Positions 35,701 to 43,850 of a DNA stretch of 64,000 nucleotides are shown piece after piece (position 1 is the first letter of the stretch; each line of letters begins with the position of its first letter). The stretch lies in contig JAUJEB010000003.1 in assembly GCA_030442055.1 (NCBI GenBank), forward strand, positions 620,001 to 684,000, given 5' to 3'. Position numbers and translations under genes: made by a program. Source of the stretch: Agaribacillus aureus. GTDB taxonomy: Bacteria; Bacteroidota; Bacteroidia; Cytophagales; Cyclobacteriaceae. The notes under the pieces are model-generated. The model was not told where the DNA came from, did not search any database, and saw only the letters and a program-made list of their open reading frames with translations.

Positions 35701-36299
35701 ATCTGAGATCGACCATTAATTTCTACCTCTTCCGCCAAATAGCCCACATAGGTAAATACCAGAGTGGTAGCGTCCTCCGGGACTGCCAGCGTGTAGTTTC
35801 CTACAGCGTCTGTTACTGTGCCTATAGTAGTACCTTTCACTAATATGTTAACCCCGGGCAATCCTTCGCCTCCCTCATCACTCACTTTCCCGGAGATTTC
35901 CACCGCCAATACAAATTCCGGCCCGTCATAAACGGGCTCGTCTGCAAAACTGACATCAATGCTTTGATTAACCCGCCTGAAGCGCAGGTTGGTCTGTTTT
36001 GATATTTCAATTAAAACCTCTGCCAGAGAAACGTCTTTTTTAGAAAAATTAATAGTTTGTTTACTCGTTAATACCTTTTTATCATATGAAAAATCAAACT
36101 CCGTTTTATCTTTAATCTTTCTAAGTGTGCGTAAAATACTTTCATTTTTAAGGGTAATATTTAATCGGGTATTTTTGAGTGTATTTTGAGCATCAACACC
36201 TCCAGCAAGTACAAATGAGAATAACATCCCATTAATGATGATTGCAATTAGAGATATTTTCATTATGAAAACACTTAAGGTTAGTATACTTTTTTTCAT
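32799..36299 (-). CDS. SusC/RagA-family TonB-linked porin with STN signalling domain
   Basis: The 1166-residue transporter has a signal peptide ending near VDAQ and an STN domain (about residues 40-110: LNITLKNESILRTLRKIKDK, VLIEISKQTNLRF). It then has a carboxypeptidase-like domain (residues 130-210), plug (PLFIIDGVQKDEG, YGVRGANGVVIV) and barrel ending in a terminal Phe. The STN domain normally contacts a FecR anti-sigma factor, and a FecR/ECF pair is encoded directly upstream, so substrate binding probably switches on the locus. Confidence 0.95.
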   Translation of the reverse strand: MKKSILTLSVFIMKISLIAIIINGMLFSFVLAGGVDAQNTLKNTRLNITLKNESILRTLRKIKDKTEFDFSYDKKVLTSKQTINFSKKDVSLAEVLIEISKQTNLRFRRVNQSIDVSFADEPVYDGPEFVLAVEISGKVSDEGGEGLPGVNILVKGTTIGTVTDAVGNYTLAVPEDATTLVFTYVGYLAEEVEINGRSQINISLAPDISTLSEIVVVGFQTLKKENVAGSVSQVKSDQLTINTVPTVSGALVGKIAGVTQRQSDGRPGAGANIRIRNFTGSPLFIIDGVQKDEGQFNNLDVNDIETISVLKDAEAAVYGVRGANGVVIVTTKSGKDIDGVQFNARYYTGKQEWTKFPKFADAPNYVQALVEDEVNRTGTTTWDKAEYDKWQAGTERGYQSFDWSSFIDPAPINYYHIDAQGGSKRINFYTGLSFIDQEGTLADFEFERINLQFNTDVKLTDNLTLSTRVNARQESRLNPGLPWGDDLLYPLWALSRNVPTQRPFANDNPGFLADNGSRTFLNFAYLTYDNSGNHTNIWKVFQGNTSLEYKMPESSFLRGLKAKVTASYYNAQNAQNSHEFTFDTFTYREATDTYERTGGNDNDWRDERTEFISEINLQTQLSYNNIFGDHEVAAVLATETYDRKVETRWLVIDPPSNFLFLYPTNAEFRLSNHNITETATQGYSGRINYSYKGKYIAQIVGRRDGSYLFPKEGRWGFFPSYSLAYRISEEDFFKGSFMGNIVSDLKIRVSSGKLGSDDLRDFGYNDFDYLSGYNFGQNGSFIGTFRNREVPFTVIRDRGVPVRTISWIVATTQNVGIDFGLLDNKVTGTFDVFKRTRNDLPARRNDVVIPVEVGLDVPLENLESDQTSGFDMSLNYATSISDLQLNIGGVLTYGRTKVIDRYNPRFGNSWEAYRFGDEGRWKDRWWGFEAIGQFQTQEEIDNYPIELDGNGNQSLLPGDIIYRDINGDNKIDELDMRPLGFGTGDPNLGNGNPNFSYGLTTQATWKGFDLVMVFQGASGYTTYLSGDHGRPLISSFGFGNGNIAEHLLDRWHREDPFNPESAWIPGKYPATRVNGHNSNNRPSTFWMKRARYLRLRNLEVGYSLPQSIIEKVGIRKARIFANGTNLFTITNVEVRDPEVTDSEGASGVGQTYPQTKIMNLGIDLSF

Positions 36300-36338
36300 A
36301 TCTTTGCTAGATTATTTTAATTAATAATATGATACATT

Positions 36339-36373
36339 GGAGAGTGTGATTCCGTCAAAAATTTGCACTCTCC
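36339..36373 (-). terminator. Hairpin between the FecR and SusC genes
   Basis: An 8-bp perfect stem (GGAGAGTG at 36339-36346, CACTCTCC at 36366-36373) with a 19-nt loop lies 50 bp after the FecR stop codon. The tail on the minus strand (AATGTATCATATTATTAA) is AT-rich but has no T-run. It may separate the regulator genes from the SusC operon. Confidence 0.45.
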
Positions 36374-36422
36374 TTTCTTTTAGGATGGGATCAGCTTGTA
36401 TTTGTAAATTTTTTCATGGCTT

Positions 36423-37442
36423 TTATTTTAGTTTAATTGTTACGTTATCTTTATTGATACTATAGGTAAATTTTTCGGCAAAGCTCATCCTTAGCAGCAC
36501 ATGCTCCAGGCTTTTTTTGTCAAACCGCCCGGTATACTCCCACTCGCGTTTTTGGGGGTTACTCACGGTAATCTTCACCCCATACCATCTTTCCAACTTA
36601 TGGATTACCTCCGGTAGCGATTCATCTGTAAAATTCAATACCTGATCTTTCCAGCAAATGAATGCTTCCGGCTCAATTCTCCTGATCTTTACTTCTTTGG
36701 TTGTTTTGGAATAAGAGATCATTTCGTTGGGGTTCAGGATCTTTTCAACGCGGGTTTCTTCATCAAAAAAATCTACCTTCACCAGGCCGGTGACCAATAC
36801 GACATCGAGGTCGCCGTCATCCCGATATGCCCTTACGTTGAAGGAGGTGCCTAACACCTCTGTTTTTAAAGACTTTGATCTTACGATGAATGGTTTATCC
36901 GGATCTTTGGTGACTTCAAAAAACGCCTCGCCGTCTAATTCAACGTCCCTGTTTTCCAGTCCAAAAGGCGAATGATACGATAACTTACTACCGGAGTTTA
37001 GCTTAACCGTAGATCCATCCGATAAAGTAATGGTGACTTTTGAGCCTATTGCCGCAGTTTTTTCAACAAGTTCGGATTGACCACCACCGGCAACCAGGTC
37101 TTCATTATTATAATTGATATAATAGGTTACACCAAAGGCCAGGATCAGAACTGCCGCGACACCTCTGATCCAGTATTTCACATAAGACCGGCGGGGATTG
37201 GTTACATTCAATTGGCCTTCTATCGATTCTAAAATTTGGCTGCTTTCCGATTCATGCAGTCTATATGTTTCCTGATAGTGGGCGGATCTTATCAGTTGCT
37301 GCGCTTTCTTAAATTCCGTTTCAAACTCCGGATGTTCCCGCAGCCACTCACTCCAATACTCCTTTAAGGCAGGGTCATCTGATTTCACCCATTTGACAAA
37401 ACGCTCGTCAGCTAATAATGCCAATATTTGATTTTGAGACAT
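36423..37442 (-). CDS. FecR-family anti-sigma factor
   Basis: This membrane anti-sigma factor of about 339 residues starts MSQNQILALLADERFVKWV; the longer frame from 37499 adds 19 residues without family similarity. A cytoplasmic N-terminal region precedes one membrane helix (GVAAVLILAFGVTYYINY), then the periplasmic FecR domain (VTLSDGSTVKLNSGSKLSYH-like strand, FEVTKDPDKPFIVRS, VLGTSFNVRAY) and a C-terminal STN-like DUF4974 domain (VIHKLERWYGVKITV). It holds the ECF sigma factor encoded upstream and is expected to release it when the STN-bearing SusC transports its substrate. Confidence 0.9.
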   Translation of the reverse strand: MSQNQILALLADERFVKWVKSDDPALKEYWSEWLREHPEFETEFKKAQQLIRSAHYQETYRLHESESSQILESIEGQLNVTNPRRSYVKYWIRGVAAVLILAFGVTYYINYNNEDLVAGGGQSELVEKTAAIGSKVTITLSDGSTVKLNSGSKLSYHSPFGLENRDVELDGEAFFEVTKDPDKPFIVRSKSLKTEVLGTSFNVRAYRDDGDLDVVLVTGLVKVDFFDEETRVEKILNPNEMISYSKTTKEVKIRRIEPEAFICWKDQVLNFTDESLPEVIHKLERWYGVKITVSNPQKREWEYTGRFDKKSLEHVLLRMSFAEKFTYSINKDNVTIKLK

Positions 37443-37726
37443 TCGGCTACTTGTATATTTTAGGTTTGACCTTATAATAGAGGGCTGCAAGTCCTTCAAA
37501 TGACCATGACTTTTAACAATAAATACATTATTTTTACTAAAGCGACACTTTAGTTAATGATTTATCATCATTCTTATCAAATAATTGAATACATCGCAAC
37601 AGAGATTGTTGTACTTGTAGGCGTAGATTATTGCCTTATACCTGAAGTTGTCATAAACCTGGTATTGGATCTACAGGTGGAGCCGGTGTACATTGAGGTA
37701 TGGCAGGCCAGAGCCAATGTATCGCC

Positions 37727-38371
37727 TCAGGCTGGATTTAATTTTTGAGATATAGAAGACAGCGCCCGATAGATCAGCGCTCTTGCGGATTTAACTCTTG
37801 TCATATTCATCAACACTGCGATTTGTTTGTAATCCATCCCCTCATAAAAGTATAGAATTATCGCTTCTCTTTGTGCGTTTGGCAGGGCATTAATGGTATC
37901 TTTTAGCTGTTTCTTCAGATCCGCCGAAAGCGTTTCCTCAATTTCATGGAATTGGTTGGTCACACCCAGCATAAAATTATCACGACTAACATCGGCTTGA
38001 TGAAGTGTCAGATCCCGTTTCTTTTTTATTGAATTTATTATTTTTCGCTTAAAACATTTGAATAAGTAAAACTTGATCGACGCAGCTTTTTTAATATCAT
38101 TTTTGTTTTTAACCAGGGTGACAAAAGCATCCTGAATGCAATCCTTGACCAGCTCCCGGTCTGAACACAGATGCATGCCATAGTTGAACAGATGTTGATG
38201 ATAACTTTGATAAATAAACTCAAAGTCGCTCTTCCTGCCCGCTACAAAACTCAGCCATTTTTTTTCAATCACCGATTCTTTAGCCGTTTCGGCCTTGGCG
38301 CTGAAAAAGAACTCGGAACTATCCCCTTTAACGTTTATGTTATTGTTAACATTTAAATCCATTTGCGGCAA
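37727..38371 (-). CDS. ECF-family RNA polymerase sigma factor
   Basis: This 214-residue sigma-70 family protein has region 2 (FEFIYQSYHQHLFNYGMHLC, VKDCIQDAFVTLVKNK) and region 4 (NALPNAQREAIILYFYEGMD, YKQIAVLMNMTRVKSARALI), with nothing between that resembles region 3, as in ECF factors. An N-terminal extension of about 40 residues is of unknown use. A second ATG three codons in (38362) is possible. It lies upstream of FecR and the STN-SusC operon, the standard order for a self-controlled glycan locus. Confidence 0.9.
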   Translation of the reverse strand: MPQMDLNVNNNINVKGDSSEFFFSAKAETAKESVIEKKWLSFVAGRKSDFEFIYQSYHQHLFNYGMHLCSDRELVKDCIQDAFVTLVKNKNDIKKAASIKFYLFKCFKRKIINSIKKKRDLTLHQADVSRDNFMLGVTNQFHEIEETLSADLKKQLKDTINALPNAQREAIILYFYEGMDYKQIAVLMNMTRVKSARALIYRALSSISQKLNPA

Positions 38372-38643
38372 CGTATAGGATACAATTTATTAAAACCAGT
38401 GCAAAAACCAATTCCTAAAGTTTGAAAATGTTGACCGGCGTAATTACCTATTTTTTTAGCCAATCTATCATTTGTGTAGTCGACCCTCAGGTTGGTAGTT
38501 AACAGGATCTTACCTATCAGAGGCCCTTGATCTTTACTTAATGCAGAACAGGTATAAAGCGTAAATTAAACGCTTTTGGATCCAAAATCAAAAAATACAC
38601 AAAATTTTTGAGGAGATGCGCGCTTACATCATTGTTGCTTTTT

Positions 38644-39321
38644 CTATTGATTAAGCTTTTGGCTTGTGAGTTTCGCCCCTATATAATATTGCTCTATACT
38701 CATGGGAGTATCCGCCTTTCCGTCAAAAGCCAGGTGGCAGCAATATTTTTCATGCGGCAAAGCTATTTCACGCATTTGCCATGTCCGGTTATTAATTTCA
38801 GCCTGTCCGGAACCATCAAAGCGTATTTTCTTTAGTGGCAGGCTCAAGCCCATGCCATCGGCTTTGATGATCGCTTCTTTCCGGGTCCACCACCGATAGA
38901 ATTCGCGGTCATTGTCTTTGGCATTACGGATGATAGCTAATTCCCGCTCCGTGAATTGCCTGGTAAAGTATTCAAGCTTGATAGGGTTAATCTCTTCGAT
39001 ATCCACCCCAATATCGCCATTTTGGGTAATGACACATACAACAGCCTTACCTGAGTGAGATATGTTAAAGTCTATTTCTCCAGTCAGAAACGGCCGGTTG
39101 TACTTGGTGTACTGAATTTCATTTAATATTCCCCGGCTGATCCCATACTTTTTCAACCCTTCGATCAACAATAGTTTTCCAAACAAGCTGCAATGGGCAT
39201 CCTGCCATCTGCGAAATTTTCCTATTCTTTCCCGTAAGGCCTGCGGGACGCTGTCAAGGTGGTTGCCAAAGTCCGCCCGGTCTAATTGTTGGTCAAAAAA
39301 TGTGAACAGCATATTTATCAT
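38644..39321 (-). CDS. Sfp-type 4'-phosphopantetheinyl transferase
   Basis: This 225-residue enzyme moves phosphopantetheine from CoA to the serine of carrier proteins, making the NRPS T domains active. Motifs are FNISHSGKAVVCVI, the metal-binding GDIGVDIEEI and WWTRKEAIIKADGMGL. The length fits Sfp-type rather than AcpS-type transferases. It is 82 bp downstream of the interrupted NRPS gene on the same strand. All carrier domains of the cluster (43603 PCP and three NRPS T domains) are likely substrates. Confidence 0.92.
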   Translation of the reverse strand: MINMLFTFFDQQLDRADFGNHLDSVPQALRERIGKFRRWQDAHCSLFGKLLLIEGLKKYGISRGILNEIQYTKYNRPFLTGEIDFNISHSGKAVVCVITQNGDIGVDIEEINPIKLEYFTRQFTERELAIIRNAKDNDREFYRWWTRKEAIIKADGMGLSLPLKKIRFDGSGQAEINNRTWQMREIALPHEKYCCHLAFDGKADTPMSIEQYYIGAKLTSQKLNQ

Positions 39322-39403
39322 ATCGTGACTATTAAAAAAAACAGGTGTTATTTCCCAAAACAGTTATCTTTTGCATACGGCGTTATCCTTGTTTGGGATA
39401 CGA

Positions 39404-42400
39404 TTACTGCTGTTCCCTATAAGCATCCATCATAGCTGTAATGGTCGATTCGACGTGGGCTGCCAGTTCACTTATGGTAGGTTTTTCAAAAATACAATTG
39501 ACCGGAAGTGCCAGCTTCAGCGTCTCTTCGATGCGCGCGATAATTCGAATAGCGCCTAACGAGTTTCCACCCAGATCAAGGAAGTTGTCATTTACACCCA
39601 CCTGGCTGATTTGCAACACTTCCGCCCAGATTCCGGCAAGTATCTCCTCTATTTCGGTTTCAGGGGCCACATAGGGCACCTCTACTGTTGGCTGCTCTAT
39701 GTTTAAATCCGGCAGGGCCTTACGGTCAATTTTACCATTGGCAGATAAGGGTAAATTTTCCAGTTGTTTGAAATATGTGGGTATCATATAAGGCGGCACG
39801 TGCCTGGATAAATGTGCCTTCAGCGCTGATTGGGTTATACCGGAAGAAGCCTTATAAAAAGCTACAAGATGCTTTTTATCCCGGGTGTGGTTTTCGGCTG
39901 TTTCGGTGTAGCCGATTTCGCGCATAATTCTGTGCACCTCCTGCGAATCTATCTCCTCATTGATCTCGTCCAGGGCCCCTTCCCTGGTCTTGTGCCCCAG
40001 GCGAACATCCCAGCTGTAAGGAAAGGCATAATTGCTGTACCCCTGTTCTTTTTTATGCACATAAATACCTACCTGATTAATCAGGCAATTTGTGGAGCGT
40101 CCTGTATCTGATGGCCGTATCCACGGCAAATGTTGCTGCAGATAATTCATCATTACATCCATGCTTACATTTGTGTAGCGATAGAAGTCAATAAACTGCA
40201 CTTTCTCAAACACCTCATCCCCGGCAAAAACGGACGTATCCAATAATTTATTTACAGCATCATCTACCCGGTGGTATGCTTTTCTCACATTCAGGATGAT
40301 GTCGTCAATCCTCTGAATATCTATATCTTTTTTCCAGAATAACTCCTCGGTTAGCCTCGTTTCAAAAAACTGACCTCGTGAAAGTCCGGTTACGATAAAA
40401 GGTATTCCTTTCTCCAGCGCTACTTTTGTACTTAAGGTATACAGGGTTTTAAAGCATCCGTTGCAGACGTTGCTATGCCTTTTCAGGCTATCCACAAAGA
40501 TGGCGTTCATGGCGGGGGTAGTCCCGTACATATGATCCACGCCGAGATGTGCAGCTACCCGCTCAATATTGGCCTTAGCCTCTTCCGAGATGTAGCCATT
40601 ATCCAGGGTGTAGGCAAGCACCTTTGCGCCCATATCCACTAATTGTGCCAGGGCATAGGTGCTGTCTTTGCCGCCACTCAACAGCATCATGCAGTCATAA
40701 TTTTTCTTCTCCTGTTCTTTGGTTTCCGTGAATAGGTTACCTAGATCTTCTGTGGTTTTAAAATATTTTTTTGCCTTTTCCTGGTAACTATCAAAAGAGA
40801 GGCATAGTTCGCAGGTACCTGTCTCATCAAATGCCACATTAGGATAATTGGACGGCAGCCCACAGCGAACACAATGACTAATTTCACCTGATTCAATAGC
40901 ACCAGGATGGGTCTGCAATGCTACCACACAATCCTGAATATCGGGATGCGCGTTCAACGCCGATTCAATTTCACCTGGTTCAACGCGGATACCCCCAATT
41001 TTTACCTGATGATCTATTCTCCCTAAAAATTCCAATTCGCCATCTTTATTCATACGGGCCATATCGCCGGTGCGATACATTAGTGACCCGGCCTCAAACT
41101 TGTGATCGATAAATCGATCCTCCGTAAGTTTTTTGTCCTCCCAGTATCCATTTGCCAATCCTTTTCCGCTTAAATATAATTCACCCGGTACTCCCTGCGG
41201 AACCTGATTTTGACCGGCATCCAATACCAGGGCCTGCATATTGGGAATGGGTTTGCCAATGGGCACCGAGGTTTGCACATCGCGGCTCACATCGAGTTCG
41301 TGAACCACGCAACCAACGGTGGCTTCGGTGGGTCCATATTCATTGAATACCCGTATGGTTGAACCAAAAGCCCCGGCAATTGCCTTTGCCAGCTCCAACT
41401 TCAGGTCCTCACCGCCGACGATCACGGTTTTTAATGACGAAGTTGCCAGATCTTTATCCCGCAGTAACGCCAGGTGTGCCGGAGTCAGTTTAATGGTGTT
41501 GATTGTTTTGTCTTCAATAACATTTAGCAGTGATAAATCCGGACCTGCATCTGAGTCTCTGAATACTACCAGGTGTCCTCTGGAAATCAAGGGCACAAAA
41601 ACAGAAGTAATCGTCAGATCAAAACCGACGGAGGTAAACAATGGAAATACCGGCAACTCCTCATTCACATACTTTGTTTTGGCCCATTGTACGTAATGCG
41701 CCAGCGCACCATGAGAGATCATTACACCCTTGGGGTTTCCCGTAGAGCCGGAAGTATACATGATGTAAGCCAAATCGCGAGGTGCCGGGGCAACATCGGG
41801 TTTATCTGCATTTTCCGAAAAGATTTCTTCTTTATCGAGGTCCAGCGATAACAACGATACCTTGGAGTTACCCAGGTTTTTGGCCAACGCACTATTGGTC
41901 AATATCATGGTTGGGTTCGCCGATTCAAGTATTTGCTGCACGCGATGATCCGGGTTATCTGCGGCTATCGGAATAAAAGTGCCACCAGCCTTCAATATTC
42001 CCAGCACACTGATCAAAAATTCAGGTGTCCTGGGCAGGTAAATGATCAGTCTTTTTCCAGGTGAAATTCCTCTTTTGCCAAGATATTGCGCAAGCTGATT
42101 TGATTTTTCATCCAAATCGCGATAACTCAAAGATGTACCCTGATAGCACACCGCAATGGCATCGGGACTTTCAATGGCCTGTTTTCGAAATAACTCAACG
42201 ACCGTTGTCTGATCATGGTCTGTCGTTTTTCCGGCATCCAGGGTGGCCATTAATTGATGCTGTTCCTCCTGATCCGGTAAGCCAATTCGGACTATCGGTT
42301 GAAAGCGGTCTTCTATAAAAGCATCCAGAATTTTTAAAAAATGCTTAGGCACTTTTTCAAGCAGCGATCTATCAAATACCTCATGATTCAGATCAAAATG

Positions 42401-43591
42401 AAGCTGGATGCTCCCATCAGTGGTAAAATCATACACCTGCAACCTCATATGATGACGTGGGTCGACATGACCGGGATGTAACCATTCGGCATTAACAGGA
42501 ATGTCACCAAAGTCACCGAAGGTAGCGTGGATATAGTTCAGTATCACATTAAAGCCCTGACCCAGCGCCGGGGTTGCGGTACCGGCCCTTGCATTCATCA
42601 TAAATTCATTGACTTCCGTACGAACGCGCTCTAGCAGCGTGCTAAAGGTATCTTCCTGCCATACTTCAGCCACCAACGGTAAAACCTCAATAAAAACACC
42701 TGGTGTCTCCTTAAAATCAGTGGTGGTCCTGTTGTGCGTAGGCGTCCCGATGGCTAGTTTCGTTTGGGTGCTTACCCGGTGCAGGTACGCAAATAGAACG
42801 GATGCAAAAATGTTAAATAAGGAAAGGTGCTGCGTCCAGGAACGCAAATCTTTTTCCTTTGTCAGCTGTCGCAAACGATCTGAGCGATCTTTCCCAAGGT
42901 CGATAGAAACCCGGGTAGCTCCGGTGGTGGACGGAGAACCGGTATAACCGTATAATCCCGGAGGCGGAGGAAGTTTGGTTGTTACTTCCTGCCAATAGGT
43001 ATCGGACTTTTCATTTTGATCAACAAACCTGCTTTCATGCTCGTAAGCCACGTAATTTTGGAAGCCAGGCAAAGGTGAAATCTCTTCCAGGGTATCTGAT
43101 GACAGACCCTGATATAGCTCCGCCATTTTTTGATACAGCACCGACACGCCCCAGGCATCGGTAATAAGGTGATGTTGGTTAAGGTACCACATCCAGTGAT
43201 GTTCCGATTTTTTGACGAGCACCGTATCAAACAACCGGTGCGACAGATCAAACTTTACCCGGTTCCGGTTGGCAAGCCATGATGCTTCGTTTTCCAAAGC
43301 TGCCGCATTTGCCGACCAGTCCAATATCTCGAGTTGATAGTCAAGCTCCGGCAGTACCTTTTGTTGCGGGATTCCTCCTTCTTCTACAAAGACCGTTCTC
43401 AATGCATCGCTTTGTCGCATCAAATGCTGAAACGCCTGTTGGAAACGCTGGGCATCGACCGGCCCCGGCAGGTCAAAGGTCAAAACCATGTTATACAGTG
43501 GCGCATCGGGACTCAATTTTTGTCCTGTCCAAAGCAGCAACTGACTTTGCGTTAAGTTGGAAGTATTTAAAGAAGTATCAATTTGGCTCAT
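39404..43591 (-). CDS. NRPS C-A-T with a PP-loop amidotransferase-like domain inserted in an Asn-type A domain
   Basis: The 1395-residue protein has a condensation domain (active site HHLITDAWG, residues 140-148), an adenylation domain (TSGSTGNPKG from 613, GPTEA at 753, YRTGD at 839) and a carrier domain (LGGNSLGAI, Ser near 1344). The A domain is interrupted after its A8 motif. Residues about 899-1238 form a zinc ribbon (Cys907, 910, 927, 930) plus a PP-loop ATP-pyrophosphatase fold (LSGGKDST, residues 971-978) with NVCNGC at 1041-1046. This resembles WbpG-type N-acetyl-sugar amidotransferases. The A domain then resumes (LVAFYKA) and ends LPLSANGKIDRKAL. Specificity residues read D, L, T, K, I, G, E, V, G, K, close to the known Asn code. 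The insert may turn a carboxyl or amide into an amide, amidine or nitrile; this is inference. Confidence 0.9.
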   Translation of the reverse strand: MSQIDTSLNTSNLTQSQLLLWTGQKLSPDAPLYNMVLTFDLPGPVDAQRFQQAFQHLMRQSDALRTVFVEEGGIPQQKVLPELDYQLEILDWSANAAALENEASWLANRNRVKFDLSHRLFDTVLVKKSEHHWMWYLNQHHLITDAWGVSVLYQKMAELYQGLSSDTLEEISPLPGFQNYVAYEHESRFVDQNEKSDTYWQEVTTKLPPPPGLYGYTGSPSTTGATRVSIDLGKDRSDRLRQLTKEKDLRSWTQHLSLFNIFASVLFAYLHRVSTQTKLAIGTPTHNRTTTDFKETPGVFIEVLPLVAEVWQEDTFSTLLERVRTEVNEFMMNARAGTATPALGQGFNVILNYIHATFGDFGDIPVNAEWLHPGHVDPRHHMRLQVYDFTTDGSIQLHFDLNHEVFDRSLLEKVPKHFLKILDAFIEDRFQPIVRIGLPDQEEQHQLMATLDAGKTTDHDQTTVVELFRKQAIESPDAIAVCYQGTSLSYRDLDEKSNQLAQYLGKRGISPGKRLIIYLPRTPEFLISVLGILKAGGTFIPIAADNPDHRVQQILESANPTMILTNSALAKNLGNSKVSLLSLDLDKEEIFSENADKPDVAPAPRDLAYIMYTSGSTGNPKGVMISHGALAHYVQWAKTKYVNEELPVFPLFTSVGFDLTITSVFVPLISRGHLVVFRDSDAGPDLSLLNVIEDKTINTIKLTPAHLALLRDKDLATSSLKTVIVGGEDLKLELAKAIAGAFGSTIRVFNEYGPTEATVGCVVHELDVSRDVQTSVPIGKPIPNMQALVLDAGQNQVPQGVPGELYLSGKGLANGYWEDKKLTEDRFIDHKFEAGSLMYRTGDMARMNKDGELEFLGRIDHQVKIGGIRVEPGEIESALNAHPDIQDCVVALQTHPGAIESGEISHCVRCGLPSNYPNVAFDETGTCELCLSFDSYQEKAKKYFKTTEDLGNLFTETKEQEKKNYDCMMLLSGGKDSTYALAQLVDMGAKVLAYTLDNGYISEEAKANIERVAAHLGVDHMYGTTPAMNAIFVDSLKRHSNVCNGCFKTLYTLSTKVALEKGIPFIVTGLSRGQFFETRLTEELFWKKDIDIQRIDDIILNVRKAYHRVDDAVNKLLDTSVFAGDEVFEKVQFIDFYRYTNVSMDVMMNYLQQHLPWIRPSDTGRSTNCLINQVGIYVHKKEQGYSNYAFPYSWDVRLGHKTREGALDEINEEIDSQEVHRIMREIGYTETAENHTRDKKHLVAFYKASSGITQSALKAHLSRHVPPYMIPTYFKQLENLPLSANGKIDRKALPDLNIEQPTVEVPYVAPETEIEEILAGIWAEVLQISQVGVNDNFLDLGGNSLGAIRIIARIEETLKLALPVNCIFEKPTISELAAHVESTITAMMDAYREQQ

Positions 43592-43602
43592 TCACTGTTT
43601 GT

Positions 43603-43845
43603 TTATGCTGATTTGCGCCCTTTCAGGTAATTATCAATATCTTCAACCGTCATAAAATTTTCGATGACCAGATCTTCCGGGGGAATAGTAATCTCAAAAT
43701 GATCCTCAATAAACCTGACAAATCGCATCATGCCCATGGAATCTATTAATCCGCTACCCATCAGATCGTCTTCCGCCGCTACCTTTATCCCCGACCTGCC
43801 GCTAAGTAATTGTTCTTCAATATAATCTATTAAAACCTGACGCAT
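43603..43845 (-). CDS. Free-standing peptidyl carrier protein
   Basis: This 80-residue acyl/peptidyl carrier protein carries the phosphopantetheine site GLIDSMGMMRFV (Ser36). It sits 11 bp upstream of the interrupted NRPS gene and 5 bp downstream of the free adenylation gene. This trio of free A enzyme, carrier and flavin dehydrogenase is the set that loads proline and oxidises it to pyrrole-2-carboxyl while bound to the carrier (as in the PltF/PltL/PltE and Red systems). Confidence 0.9.
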   Translation of the reverse strand: MRQVLIDYIEEQLLSGRSGIKVAAEDDLMGSGLIDSMGMMRFVRFIEDHFEITIPPEDLVIENFMTVEDIDNYLKGRKSA

Positions 43846-43850
43846 AATTA

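Noticed and set aside
37557-37748. 63-codon plus-strand frame between the FecR and sigma genes
   Set aside because: No ribosome-binding site, no domain, and it runs into the sigma factor 3' end in antisense.
41319-41696. 125-codon plus-strand frame opposite the interrupted NRPS gene
   Set aside because: Antisense to conserved A-domain motifs; no independent evidence of coding.
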